DNA of 64,000 nucleotides, taken from an uncultured Eubacteriales bacterium (GTDB lineage: Bacteria > Bacillota > Clostridia > Oscillospirales > Oscillospiraceae). Where the stretch lies: assembly GCA_958402445.1 (NCBI GenBank), contig CATXTO010000008.1, forward strand, positions 1 to 64,000, given 5' to 3'. Of this stretch, positions 43,161-52,323 are shown piece after piece (position 1 is the stretch's first letter; every line of letters begins with the position of its first letter). The notes beneath the pieces are model-generated. The model was not told the origin of the DNA, made no database searches, and was given only the letters and a program-made list of their open reading frames with translations. A program made the translations under genes and the position numbers.

Positions 43161-43400
43161 ATGGAAGAAGCGATTGTTCGAGCGGCCTGCGCCATCGGGG
43201 CCGGACTGTGTATGGGTATTGGGGCCATCGGCCCTGCCTTGGGCGAAGGCAACGCCGTGGGCAAAGCCCTGGAGGGCATGGCCCGTCAGCCGGAATCCGC
43301 CAGTTCCCTGCGGACCAACATGATCATTGGCTGCGCCATCACCGAAACCACCGGTATCTACTCTCTTCTGATCGCCATTCTTCTGCTTTTCGTCTTCTAG
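43161..43400 (+). CDS. atpE: ATP synthase subunit c, two-carboxylate Na+ type
   Basis: 79-aa hairpin that forms the rotor ring. Helix 1 ends with the GP-x-x-GEG motif (Pro25, Glu29); helix 2 has ETTGIYS (Glu62, Thr63, Thr64, Tyr67). The ETTGIY pattern is the sodium-binding signature, and Glu29 in place of the usual Gln is the second carboxylate described for the Fusobacterium nucleatum and Clostridium paradoxum rings. So Na+ coupling is strongly indicated. ATG 43161 after TTAGGAGG; the in-frame upstream start 42930 lies in atpB and is rejected. Ring size cannot be read from sequence. Confidence 0.95.
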   Translation: MEEAIVRAACAIGAGLCMGIGAIGPALGEGNAVGKALEGMARQPESASSLRTNMIIGCAITETTGIYSLLIAILLLFVF

Positions 43401-43441
43401 AATCCAAGTGCTTTCATTCCAATCGAAAGGAGTGATGCGAT

Positions 43442-43951
43442 TTGGAGGGATTTGAAAGCTTTGTAGGCGTGGACTTTTGGACCGCCCTGTTTACCCTGTG
43501 TAATATGATCATCACCTTTTTGGTCCTGAAGAAATTTCTCTTTAAGCCGGTGAAAAAGATGATTGACGACCGGCAGCAGGAAATCGACGGTCTTTATCAG
43601 GACGCCAATCATTCCAAGGCGGAGGCGCAGCGGCTTCACACGCAGTACACGGAAAAGCTGGAGCAAGCCAATGCCGAAGGAGACCGGATTATTCAAGCGG
43701 CCACCCGGCAGGCCCAGGACCGGGAGGACGTGATCCTGCGGGAGGCTCAGGACCGGGCTGCCCAGACCATCCAGCGGGCGCAGGACCAAATCGAGCTGGA
43801 AAAAAAGCAGGCGAGAAACCTGCTGAAGGACGAGGTGTCCGGCATGGCCTTGGAAATCGCCGCTGCCGTTTTGGAACGGGATATTGATAAGCGGGAACAC
43901 AGCAAGCTCATTGATTCATTTGTGGAAAAGCTGGGGGAAGGCCATGATTGA
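43442..43951 (+). CDS. atpF: ATP synthase subunit b
   Basis: 169 aa. One N-terminal membrane helix (about 12-32, FWTALFTLCNMIITFLVLKKF) and a long charged coiled coil (about 40-165) that links the membrane part to subunit delta and F1. Typical FLFKPVKKMIDDRQQEI neck. TTG start at 43442 preceded by AAAGGAGTG. A single b gene, so the stalk is a homodimer. Its 3' end overlaps atpH by eight bases. Confidence 0.95.
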   Translation: MEGFESFVGVDFWTALFTLCNMIITFLVLKKFLFKPVKKMIDDRQQEIDGLYQDANHSKAEAQRLHTQYTEKLEQANAEGDRIIQAATRQAQDREDVILREAQDRAAQTIQRAQDQIELEKKQARNLLKDEVSGMALEIAAAVLERDIDKREHSKLIDSFVEKLGEGHD

Positions 43952-44477
43952 CGCACAGGAGTATGGCCGGGCTCTCTTTGAACTGGCGGCGGAGCAGGGA
44001 GCGGACGAGGCCATTTTAGATGAGCTCTCCGCGGTGGAGCAGATTCTGCGGGCGCAGCCGGAATATGTCCAATTGCTGGATACGCCCGCACTGCCCAAGA
44101 AAACGCGTGCCGCCCTGGGCGCCCAGGCATTTTCCCATCTGCACCCCATGCATCTAAACTTCATCCAAATTCTATGTGAAAAGCACGCCGTGAAGCATTA
44201 TGGCGCCTGCGCCAGCCAATACCGATCCCTGTTTGACCAGAGTCACGGCATACTCCGTGCCGCCGCCATCACGGCGGTCCCCATATCCCGGTCTCAGCGT
44301 AAAGCGCTGGCAGCCAAGCTGGAGGGGCTCACCGGCAAGACCGTGGTTGTGACCAATCAGGTGGATCCTCAGGTGCTGGGCGGTGTGCGGCTCCGTCTGG
44401 ATGGGACGCAGCTGGACGGCAGCCTGCAGGCCCGTCTGGCGGACCTGCGCCGCAGTTTGACCAACGCGATTGTATAA
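43944..44477 (+). CDS. atpH: ATP synthase subunit delta
   Basis: 177 aa. Caps F1 and joins it to the b stalk. N-terminal six-helix domain (YGRALFELAAEQG) and the C-terminal GKTVVVTNQVDPQVLGGVRLRLDG motif are typical of the OSCP/delta family. ATG 43944 overlaps the end of atpF; GGGGGAAGG lies just upstream. Followed 13 bases later by atpA. The in-frame upstream ATG 43884 is inside atpF without a ribosome site. Confidence 0.94.
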   Translation: MIDAQEYGRALFELAAEQGADEAILDELSAVEQILRAQPEYVQLLDTPALPKKTRAALGAQAFSHLHPMHLNFIQILCEKHAVKHYGACASQYRSLFDQSHGILRAAAITAVPISRSQRKALAAKLEGLTGKTVVVTNQVDPQVLGGVRLRLDGTQLDGSLQARLADLRRSLTNAIV

Positions 44478-44490
44478 AGTAGGTGAACAC

Positions 44491-46017
44491 ATGAACCTAA
44501 AAACTGATGAGATTACCAAGGTCATTAAAGATCAAATCAAACGCTATGGCGCGAAAATGCAGCAGGATGAAATCGGCTATGTGATCCAGGTGGGCGATGG
44601 CATCGCCAAGGTCCACGGCCTGGACCAGTGTCGGGCCAATGAGCTCCTGCGGTTTGAAAACGGGTCCAGCGGCATGGCCCTGAACCTGGAGGAGGACACT
44701 GTCAGCGCAGTCATGCTGGGCTCTGACGTGGGCGTCAACGAGGGAAGCTTAGTGCGCCGCACCGGTCAGGTGCTCTCCGTTCCCGTGGGAGAAGCCCTCA
44801 TTGGCCGGGTCGTTGACGCGTTGGGTAACCCCATTGACGGGCGCGGGCCAATTTCCGCGGCGGAATTTCGTCCCGTGGAGCACAAGGCTCCAGGCATCAT
44901 TGAGCGAAAATCCGTCTCCGTTCCTCTGCAGACCGGCATTAAGGCCATTGACTCCATGATCCCCATTGGCCGGGGACAGCGGGAGCTCATCATCGGAGAC
45001 CGGCAAACCGGAAAAACGACCATCGTTACGGACACCATCCTGAACCAAAAGGGACAGGGTGTTCTCTGCATCTACGTGGCCATTGGGCAGAAGCGTTCCA
45101 CGGTGGCCCAAATCGTAGACAGCTTTGTCCGCAGCGGCGCCATGGATTACACCATCGTGGTCTCCGCCACCGCCTCGGAACAGGCTCCCATGCAGTACAT
45201 CGCCCCCTATGCCGGCTGCACTATGGGCGAGTATTTCATGGATCAGGGCAAAGACGTTCTGATTATTTACGACGATTTAAGCAAGCACGCCGTGGCGTAT
45301 CGGGCCATCTCCTTGTTAATCCGCCGCCCCCCCGGGCGGGAGGCCTATCCCGGCGACGTCTTTTATCTGCATTCCCGTCTCCTGGAACGGGCGGCGCGCA
45401 TGGCGCCGGAATACGGCGGCGGCAGTCTCACCGCGCTTCCTATCATTGAGACCCAGGCGGGGGACGTCTCCGCCTATATCCCCACCAACGTGATCTCCAT
45501 CACGGACGGCCAGATCTTCCTGGAAACCGAGCTGTTCAACGCCGGCGTTATGCCGGCCGTCAATCCAGGTATCTCCGTCTCCCGGGTGGGCGGCGCAGCC
45601 CAGATTAAAGCCATGAAAAAGGTGTCCGGTTCTTTAAAGCTGCTGTATTCCCAGTACCGGGAGCTGCAGAGCTTTGCTCAGTTCGGCTCCGATCTGGATG
45701 CGGATACCAAGGCCCGCCTGGACCAGGGCGCGCGCATTGTGGAGGTCCTAAAGCAGCGCAACAACGCCCCTGTGGAGGTCGCCCATCAGGTTTGCATTCT
45801 CTTCGCCGTGGTCCATGGTTTCCTGCAGGAGGTGGAGCCTTCAGAGGTGGCGGACTACGAGCAGGCATTGTATCAGCGCCTGGAAAACCGTTATCCGCAA
45901 ATTCTCTCATCCATCCGAGAGACCAAGGACCTGACCGCCGACACCGAGGCGGCGCTGCGGCAATGCCTGACGGAGTTCTCCAGTGAATTCCGAAGTACTC
46001 GCCGGACGGGAGGCTAA
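44491..46017 (+). CDS. atpA: ATP synthase subunit alpha
   Basis: 508 aa, the non-catalytic nucleotide-binding subunit of F1. P-loop GDRQTGKT, the arginine-finger region SVSRVGGAAQ and the family signature PAVNPGISVSRVGG are present. ATG 44491 follows AGTAGGTG. In the order atpA-atpG-atpD-atpC typical for F1. Nothing unusual is seen; full family length. Confidence 0.97.
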   Translation: MNLKTDEITKVIKDQIKRYGAKMQQDEIGYVIQVGDGIAKVHGLDQCRANELLRFENGSSGMALNLEEDTVSAVMLGSDVGVNEGSLVRRTGQVLSVPVGEALIGRVVDALGNPIDGRGPISAAEFRPVEHKAPGIIERKSVSVPLQTGIKAIDSMIPIGRGQRELIIGDRQTGKTTIVTDTILNQKGQGVLCIYVAIGQKRSTVAQIVDSFVRSGAMDYTIVVSATASEQAPMQYIAPYAGCTMGEYFMDQGKDVLIIYDDLSKHAVAYRAISLLIRRPPGREAYPGDVFYLHSRLLERAARMAPEYGGGSLTALPIIETQAGDVSAYIPTNVISITDGQIFLETELFNAGVMPAVNPGISVSRVGGAAQIKAMKKVSGSLKLLYSQYRELQSFAQFGSDLDADTKARLDQGARIVEVLKQRNNAPVEVAHQVCILFAVVHGFLQEVEPSEVADYEQALYQRLENRYPQILSSIRETKDLTADTEAALRQCLTEFSSEFRSTRRTGG

Positions 46018-46020
46018 CCC

Positions 46021-46869
46021 ATGGCTGGGGTTTCTACAAAGGACATCAAGCTGCGCATGCGGAGCATGGAGAGCACCAGGCAGATTACAAAGGCAATGGA
46101 AATGGTCGCCTCCTCCAAGCTGCGCCGGGCGCAGGACCGGGTGCGGGACAGCCGGCCCTATTTTGAACTTCTCTACCGCACCATCGCCCACATTGCCTGC
46201 ACTAGGACGGACTTCACCTCCCCCTATCTGACCCGCCGGGAGCTCCGACGGACCTGTTGCATCGTCATTGCCGGGGACCGTGGTCTGGCCGGAGGCTATA
46301 ACAGCAATGTGTTTAAACTGGTCCAGCAGACATTGACCGGCCGGGACTTCTGTATTCTGCCCATTGGTAAGCGAGCTGTGGAGTATTGCAGGAGCAAGCA
46401 AATCCCGATTTTTTCAGAGTCCTATGCAGAAGCGGCGGATATTTCCGTCAGCGATTGCTTTACCCTCTCCAAAACTCTGGCAAATGCTTACCGGCGCGGA
46501 GAATTCGATGAAATCTCTCTGGCTTACACCAATTTCGTCTCTGTCCTGTCGCAAACGCCGTCTGTTTTGCCTCTGCTCCCCCTGTCTCTCACTGTCACCC
46601 GGGACGGGGGCGACGAGCCCTCTTTGCTGTATGAGCCGAATCCCCAGGCGGTGTTTGACGCGATCATTCCCGAGTACCTGGGGGGCGTAGTCTACGGGGC
46701 CCTGTGCGAGTCTGTGGCCAGCGAGCTGGCCGCTCGCCGTACCGCGATGGATGCGGCTACCAAAAATGCAGACGACATGATCGAGCATCTAGCGCTTCAG
46801 TACAACCGCGCCCGGCAGGGCGCCATCACCCAAGAGATCACCGAAATTGTCGCGGGCGCCGAGGCCTGA
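46021..46869 (+). CDS. atpG: ATP synthase subunit gamma
   Basis: 282 aa, the central rotor shaft. N-terminal helix KDIKLRMRSMESTRQITKAM and C-terminal helix MDAATKNADDMIEHLALQYN with RARQGAITQEITEIVAGAEA form the coiled coil within F1; the middle has VIAGDRGLAGGYNSN. Begins three bases after atpA; ACGGGAGG lies before ATG 46021. Full length. Confidence 0.97.
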   Translation: MAGVSTKDIKLRMRSMESTRQITKAMEMVASSKLRRAQDRVRDSRPYFELLYRTIAHIACTRTDFTSPYLTRRELRRTCCIVIAGDRGLAGGYNSNVFKLVQQTLTGRDFCILPIGKRAVEYCRSKQIPIFSESYAEAADISVSDCFTLSKTLANAYRRGEFDEISLAYTNFVSVLSQTPSVLPLLPLSLTVTRDGGDEPSLLYEPNPQAVFDAIIPEYLGGVVYGALCESVASELAARRTAMDAATKNADDMIEHLALQYNRARQGAITQEITEIVAGAEA

Positions 46870-46896
46870 GCGATTTCAATACAAGGAGTTGATCCA

Positions 46897-48291
46897 ATGG
46901 CCAACCATATCGGCACAGTCACGCAGGTCATTGGCCCCGTCCTGGACATTCGGTTTCCAGAGGGGCACCTGCCGGAGCTGCTGCATGCCATAGAAATTCC
47001 CAACGGCGATGCCTGCATCACGGCGGAAGTTGCCCAGCACATGGGCGACAACGTGGTGCGGGCCGTGGCCATGAGCTCCACTGACGGTCTACAGCGGGGC
47101 GCGTCTGCCACGGACACCGGCGCTCCCATCACCGTCCCTGTGGGCGATGGCTGCCTGGGCCGGATGTTCAACCTGCTGGGGCAGCCCATCGACGGGCAGC
47201 CCGTGCCCGAGGTCCCCGAGCGCTGGCCCATACACCGTCCCGCTCCCTCCTACGAGGAACAGGAGAGCACCACGGAAATCCTGGAAACCGGCATTAAGGT
47301 GGTAGACTTGATCTGCCCCTACGCCAAAGGCGGTAAAATTGGCCTGTTTGGCGGCGCCGGTGTGGGAAAGACCGTGCTTATTATGGAGCTCATCCACAAT
47401 GTGGCCAAGGAGCACGGCGGCATCTCCGTCTTCACCGGCGTAGGCGAGCGGACCCGGGAGGGCAATGATTTGTACCATGAGATGAAGCAGTCCGGCGTTC
47501 TGGCGAAAACTGCTCTGGTCTATGGCCAGATGAACGAGCCCCCCGGAGCCCGTATGCGGGTAGGGCTTTCCGGCCTCACCATGGCGGAGTACTACCGGGA
47601 CGTGGAGCACCAGGATGTTCTTCTGTTCATTGATAACATCTTCCGTTTCACCCAGGCCGGTTCCGAGGTATCCGCCCTATTGGGCCGGATGCCCTCCGCT
47701 GTGGGCTACCAGCCCACCCTGGCCACGGAGATGGGCGCCCTGCAGGAGCGCATCACCTCCACCAAAAACGGCTCCATTACCTCCGTGCAGGCGGTCTATG
47801 TCCCAGCGGACGACCTGACCGACCCCGCTCCTGCCACGACCTTCGCCCACCTGGACGCCACCACGGTTTTGGACCGGGGCATTGCCTCGCTGGGGATCTA
47901 TCCCGCCGTGGATCCGTTGGACTCCACCTCCCGTATTCTGTCCCCGGAGGTGGTGGGACGGGAGCATTATCAGGTGGCCCGGGATGTACAGCGGACGCTG
48001 CAGCGGTATAAGGAGCTGCAGGATATCATCGCCATCATGGGCATGGATGAGCTCAGCGAAGAGGATAAGCGCACCGTAAGCCGAGCCAGAAAGATCCAGC
48101 GGTTTCTCTCTCAGCCCTTTACGGTGGCGGAGGAGTTCACCGGCATGGCAGGTAAATACGTTCCCCTGAAGGAGACCATTCGAGGGTTCCGGGAGATCCT
48201 GGAGGGGAAGCACGACGCGATTCCCGAGTCCTATTTTCTGTTCGCCGGCACCATTGACGATGTGGTGGCCAAGGCGGAAAAAGGTGCGTGA
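46897..48291 (+). CDS. atpD: ATP synthase subunit beta
   Basis: 464 aa, the catalytic subunit of F1. P-loop GGAGVGKT, the catalytic glutamate in GVGERTREGND, and the Walker B strand LFIDNIFRFTQAGSE are present, as well as the MGMDELSEEDKR DELSEED switch motif. ATG 46897 after CAAGGAG. Its TGA overlaps a GTG just before atpC, so the two are coupled. Confidence 0.97.
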   Translation: MANHIGTVTQVIGPVLDIRFPEGHLPELLHAIEIPNGDACITAEVAQHMGDNVVRAVAMSSTDGLQRGASATDTGAPITVPVGDGCLGRMFNLLGQPIDGQPVPEVPERWPIHRPAPSYEEQESTTEILETGIKVVDLICPYAKGGKIGLFGGAGVGKTVLIMELIHNVAKEHGGISVFTGVGERTREGNDLYHEMKQSGVLAKTALVYGQMNEPPGARMRVGLSGLTMAEYYRDVEHQDVLLFIDNIFRFTQAGSEVSALLGRMPSAVGYQPTLATEMGALQERITSTKNGSITSVQAVYVPADDLTDPAPATTFAHLDATTVLDRGIASLGIYPAVDPLDSTSRILSPEVVGREHYQVARDVQRTLQRYKELQDIIAIMGMDELSEEDKRTVSRARKIQRFLSQPFTVAEEFTGMAGKYVPLKETIRGFREILEGKHDAIPESYFLFAGTIDDVVAKAEKGA

Positions 48292-48296
48292 TCGGC

Positions 48297-48704
48297 ATGC
48301 GAACCTTTCACCTGAAAATCGTCACGCCGGACGGCCTGTCCTTCGACGGGGAGGCGCTGTCCCTCTCCGTTCGGACTACCGAGGGCGATATCGGTATCCT
48401 GGCCGGGCATCTGGACCTGATCACCCCCCTGGGCATGGGGCAGGCCACCGTTGTCACAGAGTCTGGCACACGCAGCGCTGCCTGCATTGGCGGGATGCTG
48501 TCCGTGCAGCATGACCTTGTAACTCTGGTTGCCACCACCTTTGAGTGGGCAGAGGACATCGACCCGGACCGAGCCCAATTCTCCTACCAGCGGGCTCAGG
48601 CTGTGCTGCACAGCAAAGACGCCAGCCAAGCCGATCTCAAGCTGGCCGAAGCCCGTCTGAAACGCGCCCTGGTTCGTCAAAGCGTTGCGGCCAGTAAAAA
48701 ATAG
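48297..48704 (+). CDS. atpC: ATP synthase subunit epsilon
   Basis: 135 aa. N-terminal beta sandwich (TFHLKIVTPDGLSFDGEA, GDIGILAGHLDLITPL) and C-terminal two-helix hairpin that can block rotation (RAQAVLHSKDASQADLKLAEARLKRA). Start taken as ATG 48297; a GTG at 48288 overlapping the atpD stop is an equal alternative, as no strong ribosome site is seen for either. Last gene of the operon, followed by a terminator at 48709. Confidence 0.94.
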   Translation: MRTFHLKIVTPDGLSFDGEALSLSVRTTEGDIGILAGHLDLITPLGMGQATVVTESGTRSAACIGGMLSVQHDLVTLVATTFEWAEDIDPDRAQFSYQRAQAVLHSKDASQADLKLAEARLKRALVRQSVAASKK

Positions 48705-49632
48705 TCACCGCCCGGCACTGCATCTGTGCCGGGCGATGATTTATCAAAAGTACTACCAAAAATCCCATGCTGTATCCAACCGGTTGCCAAAATGCCAAAG
48801 ACACAAGCAGCCAGGTTCCCTGCGGCTGCAAAGCCCCAAGGGGATAGCTGCGCTTTCTCCTCACTGCCCAGCAAAGGCAAGCTTTTCCCGTAAACGGCGC
48901 CTTCTGCAAGAAAGACGAAAACACCGTAGCAGAAATACAGACCCAGAAAGGCTCAACGCCCCGCCTGCATGTAAGCGTAAACCAGCAAAAAATTTTGCAC
49001 CATGTGCAGCACAAAGCCGGTCCCCGCCACCAACATCAGCTGCTTTCTGGACCGGAAACCCACCAGCAGCGCGATCGCCAGATCCGCCGCCAGCATCAGC
49101 GCGACCCGGGCCGCTGCGGCCCAGCCGTCGCGGCCAAAAGGATAGCACCTGTGAACGATCAGCGGCGATGCCTCTGACCCTGCCTCAGAATTCCACTGCG
49201 GGACTTCTACTGTGTATATGCTGTCAAATGCATAGGAATGATAACTATCGCTGCAGGCAAACGTATCATATTCGGGGAAATAGACCAGGATTTTATAGGT
49301 CGTCGGTGGGCAGTAGCGCCAAAAAAAGGTATCCTGCTCCAATGCCGGCTGGGTGAGATATCCCAGAAAAAAGTATTGATCTGAGTCCTGAAAACCGGAG
49401 AACTTTTCCCAAGCCCGCCTGGATGCAGGCCCCATGGTATCGCCGGCATCTGAACCCCGCCCCAGGCGCCCGTGCTCGCCACGTCTGACAGCAGCGTCAC
49501 ATAATAGGTCTGCTGTTCCAGGCCCCGAAAGTGAACTGTTACGCTGTTCCGCTCAGGCTGAATCAGAACCGCAGTGAGAAGCATCAGAAGTAATAATGTA
49601 ACCGGAGCAATAAGCCGCTTTAGATAGCCCAT
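48677..49632 (-). pseudogene. Broken membrane-protein gene (frameshift and premature TGA)
   Basis: A single minus-strand reading in two frames. Frame one: ATG 49632 (AGGAGGGAG upstream), signal/TM MGYLKRLIAPVTLLLLMLL then HFRGLEQQTYYVTLLSDVASTGAWG. Near 49452-49466, in a G-rich run, the sense moves to another frame: GPASRRAWEKFSGFQDSDQYF, a beta-rich part, then two hydrophobic helices (ALMLAADLAIALLVGF and LMLVAGTGFVLHMVQNFLLVYAY). A TGA at 48955-48953 interrupts that frame; beyond it the reading continues hydrophobic (AFLGLYFCYGVFVFLAEGAVYG and on to GNLAACVFGILATGW). So at least two lesions. The original end is unclear; the frame runs on into atpC. Family not recognised. Confidence 0.75.
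48709..48741 (+). terminator. Terminator of the atp operon
   Basis: CGCCCGGCAC-TGCATCT-GTGCCGGGCG, 10-bp perfect stem, then ATGATTT. It also overlaps the end of the minus-strand pseudogene. Confidence 0.75.
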
Positions 49633-49849
49633 ACCAATCTCCCTCCTACCTGAGTTGTCGCGTTTTATCTGATTCTCCTCGCAAATTCAATTTTCTATGA
49701 TGCAATGTGATTGCAGCATGCCGAGTATGCCTTTTATAGCTTCTTTTTCGTTTTCAGCACAAACTTTACAGTTCTCGGATATTTGAACTCTGACCTATAT
49801 GAAATAGAGCTCGCATTTTTTACTTCTTCAAAAAAAACTTGAAAGCCAC

Positions 49850-49878
49850 TTGTAATTTGCCACAATTTGGCGTATACT
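49850..49878 (+). promoter_or_regulatory. Promoter of asnS
   Basis: TTGTAA (49850-49855), 17 bases, TATACT (49873-49878), about 48 bases before the ATG. No T-box is visible in this short leader. Confidence 0.65.
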
Positions 49879-49925
49879 TTTTTTCATAAGCTGCACAAAA
49901 CTAAGGAAAGAGAGGTACGGTACCT

Positions 49926-51317
49926 ATGGAACTGATAAGCGTGCGAGAGCTTTTTCGAAACACAGCCGCCTATGTGGGAAAAACCGTCCGCATCGGAGGA
50001 TGGGTCCGCTCCATCCGGGCCAGCAAGGCTTTCGGCTTCATTGTCCTGCACGACGGCACCTACTTCACGCCCCTGCAGGTGGTGTATCACGACAGCCTGG
50101 AAAATTTTCAGGAGATTTGCAAAACCAATGTGGGCGCCGCCCTGGTGGTGCAGGGCATCCTGGTGGAAACCCCGGAGGCCAAGCAGCCGTTTGAGATCCA
50201 GGCCGACGCCGTCACGGTGGAGGGTCCCTCCGCCCCGGACTATCCCCTGCAAAAGAAGCGCCACACTGTGGAATACCTGCGGACCATGACCCATCTGCGC
50301 CCCCGGACCAACCTGTTCCAGGCTGTGTTCCGAGTCCGGAGCCTGGTCGCCTATGCTATCCACCAATTCTTCCAGGAGCGGGATTTCGTGTATGTGCATA
50401 CGCCACTCATCACTGGCTCCGACTGCGAGGGCGCGGGAGAAATGTTCCAGGTGACGACCCTGGATCTGGAGAACCCGCCCCGCACCCAGGACGGGAAGGT
50501 GGACTACAGCCAGGACTTCTTTGAAAAGCCCACCAATCTCACCGTCTCCGGACAACTCAACGGCGAGACCTTCGCCATGGCCTTCAAGAATATCTATACC
50601 TTCGGCCCCACCTTCCGGGCGGAGAACTCCAATACCACCCGGCATGCGGCGGAATTCTGGATGATCGAGCCGGAAATTGCCTTTGCCGATCTGACGGACG
50701 ACATGCGCCTGGCGGAGGATATGCTGAAATTTATCATTGCCTTTATCCTGGAAAAAGCGCCTGCTGAAATGGACTTTTTCAACCAGTTTGTGGACCGAGA
50801 CCTGCTGGCGCGGCTGGAGCATGTGCGCAGCTCTGAATTTGCGCACGTGACCTATACAGAAGCCATTGCAATTCTGGAGCAGCACAACGAAGCGTTCGAA
50901 TATCCCGTCCACTGGGGCAGCGATTTGCAAACCGAACATGAGCGGTATTTGACCGAGGTGGTGTACCAGCGTCCGGTTTTCGTCACGGATTATCCCAAGG
51001 AGATCAAGGCTTTTTATATGAAGCTGAATCCGGATGGGAAAACAGTGGCGGCCATGGACTGCCTGGTGCCCGGCATTGGGGAGATCATCGGAGGCAGCCA
51101 GCGGGAGGACAATTACGATACTTTGCTCTCCCGAATTCACGATTTGGGACTGCGAGAGGAGGACTACCGCTTCTATTTGGACTTGCGGAAATACGGCTCC
51201 ACGCGGCATGCTGGCTTTGGTCTGGGCTTTGAGCGCTGCGTCATGTACTTGACCGGAACTTCTAATATTAGAGACGTGCTTCCCTTCCCCCGTACGGTGG
51301 GTAACTGTGAACTATAA
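49926..51317 (+). CDS. asnS: Asparagine-tRNA ligase
   Basis: 463 aa, class II synthetase that charges tRNA(Asn). N-terminal OB-fold anticodon domain (KTVRIGGWVRSIRASKAFGF), motif 2 region TFGPTFRAENSNTTRHAAEFWMIEPE and motif 3 GFGLGFERCVMYLTG. The SNTTRHAAEF stretch and the GEIIGGSQRE loop point to AsnS rather than AspS. ATG 49926 with AAGAGAGG. Single gene with its own promoter and terminator. Cytoplasmic. Confidence 0.96.
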   Translation: MELISVRELFRNTAAYVGKTVRIGGWVRSIRASKAFGFIVLHDGTYFTPLQVVYHDSLENFQEICKTNVGAALVVQGILVETPEAKQPFEIQADAVTVEGPSAPDYPLQKKRHTVEYLRTMTHLRPRTNLFQAVFRVRSLVAYAIHQFFQERDFVYVHTPLITGSDCEGAGEMFQVTTLDLENPPRTQDGKVDYSQDFFEKPTNLTVSGQLNGETFAMAFKNIYTFGPTFRAENSNTTRHAAEFWMIEPEIAFADLTDDMRLAEDMLKFIIAFILEKAPAEMDFFNQFVDRDLLARLEHVRSSEFAHVTYTEAIAILEQHNEAFEYPVHWGSDLQTEHERYLTEVVYQRPVFVTDYPKEIKAFYMKLNPDGKTVAAMDCLVPGIGEIIGGSQREDNYDTLLSRIHDLGLREEDYRFYLDLRKYGSTRHAGFGLGFERCVMYLTGTSNIRDVLPFPRTVGNCEL

Positions 51318-51358
51318 CAAAGCACCGGCTTGCCCAAGGGCAAGCCGGTGCTTTGTTG
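51318..51358 (+). terminator. Terminator of asnS
   Basis: CAAAGCACCGGCTTGCCC-AA-GGGCAAGCCGGTGCTTTG, an 18-base perfect inverted repeat starting right after the stop, then TTGTTC. Confidence 0.85.
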
Positions 51359-51402
51359 TTCGCTGGGCCCTGTAATTGCGGCAAACTATTTTCGATCCAG
51401 AC

Positions 51403-51431
51403 TTGTCATTTTATGCTTAGCATGGTATAAT
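51403..51431 (+). promoter_or_regulatory. Promoter of dhaL
   Basis: TTGTCA (51403-51408), 17 bases, TATAAT (51426-51431). The leader to ATG 51583 is about 145 bases, long enough for control, but no known structure is recognised in it. Confidence 0.75.
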
Positions 51432-51582
51432 TAGGTCAAATAGCCAGAATCCCTTTCCACTTACCTTCATTTTTTGGATATTCTGCCGGATTACTTAGCA
51501 GAAAGGACCCGGACCTGCAAATCGTGCGTGGGCTAGCAAGCGACGGAATCAATTTTGTCGTTGGAAAAAGGGGGAGATTTGC

Positions 51583-52227
51583 ATGGCGACAACGTCAACC
51601 GTGATCAGCACGATTCAAGCCATGGCATTCAAAATCCATGAAAATCGGGAATACCTCACGCAGTTGGACGCGGCAATTGGAGATGGCGACCATGGTATCA
51701 ACCTAGACCTTGGATTTCAGGCCGCGGTGCGCCGTCTCACCACCGTAGCGGACCGGGACGTGGGTACTATTTTAAAAACCGTCGGTATGACCTTGCTCTC
51801 CACCACCGGCGGAGCTGGCGGTATATTATATGGAACGGCGTTTTTGCGTGCCGCGGGGATGGTCAGCAACCAAATGCGTCTGACACCCTCCGATTTTTCA
51901 ACAATGCTCCACGCGGCCATTGAGGGAGTCAAAATGCGCGGGCGCTCCACCTATGGAGATAAAACCATGCTGGACGCGATGATTCCCGCCCATCTGGCCC
52001 TGGCAGCCGCAGAGCATGCGCAGGCTGCCTTTCCCGCCGCTCTGGAAGCCGCATTGCGCGCAGCGGAGGCGGGTGCAGAGCGCACCAAACACCTCCCCGC
52101 GTGCAAGGGTAAGGCCGGAAGCTGGGCAGAGCGCGGCGTCGGACATGTAGACCCCGGCGCCGCCTCCTTCGCTCTGCTGCTCTCCGCCGTCGTTCAAGTC
52201 TGCGCACAGGAAGCAGTACTCTTCTGA
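51583..52227 (+). CDS. dhaL: Dihydroxyacetone kinase subunit DhaL
   Basis: 214 aa, the ADP/ATP-binding lid subunit of dihydroxyacetone kinase. The magnesium-nucleotide site LDAAIGDGDHG (Asp29, Asp34, Asp36) and the glycine-rich STTGGAGGILYGTAF and GRSTYGDKTMLDAM are characteristic, as is the C-terminal GVGHVDPGAASF. In this enzyme DhaL works with DhaK and either a PTS donor (DhaM) or ATP; neither partner is in this window, so it is an orphan here. ATG 51583 with GGGGGAG. Cytoplasmic. A DhaL-like kinase for another triose is possible. Confidence 0.93.
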   Translation: MATTSTVISTIQAMAFKIHENREYLTQLDAAIGDGDHGINLDLGFQAAVRRLTTVADRDVGTILKTVGMTLLSTTGGAGGILYGTAFLRAAGMVSNQMRLTPSDFSTMLHAAIEGVKMRGRSTYGDKTMLDAMIPAHLALAAAEHAQAAFPAALEAALRAAEAGAERTKHLPACKGKAGSWAERGVGHVDPGAASFALLLSAVVQVCAQEAVLF

Positions 52228-52245
52228 ACGACAAACCTTATGAAT

Positions 52246-52298
52246 AAAAAACGTACGCTTTTGGGTGGCCCAGGGCTATCCGCGGGCGTTCGTTTTTT
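52246..52298. terminator. Bidirectional terminator between dhaL and the lipoprotein gene
   Basis: AAAAAACGTACGC and GCGTTCGTTTTTT form arms with one mismatch around a GC-rich loop; A and T tracts on both ends let it serve both strands. Confidence 0.7.
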
Positions 52299-52323
52299 CT
52301 ATGCTTGCTTTCATTGGGCTCAA

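Noticed and set aside
48953..48955. TGA in the broken membrane gene as selenocysteine
   Set aside because: No redox motif or clear SECIS, the region is a membrane helix, and a second lesion exists upstream.
49640..49849. tRNA or T-box before asnS
   Set aside because: No T-box core or cloverleaf found by eye; the promoter lies only about 48 bases before asnS.
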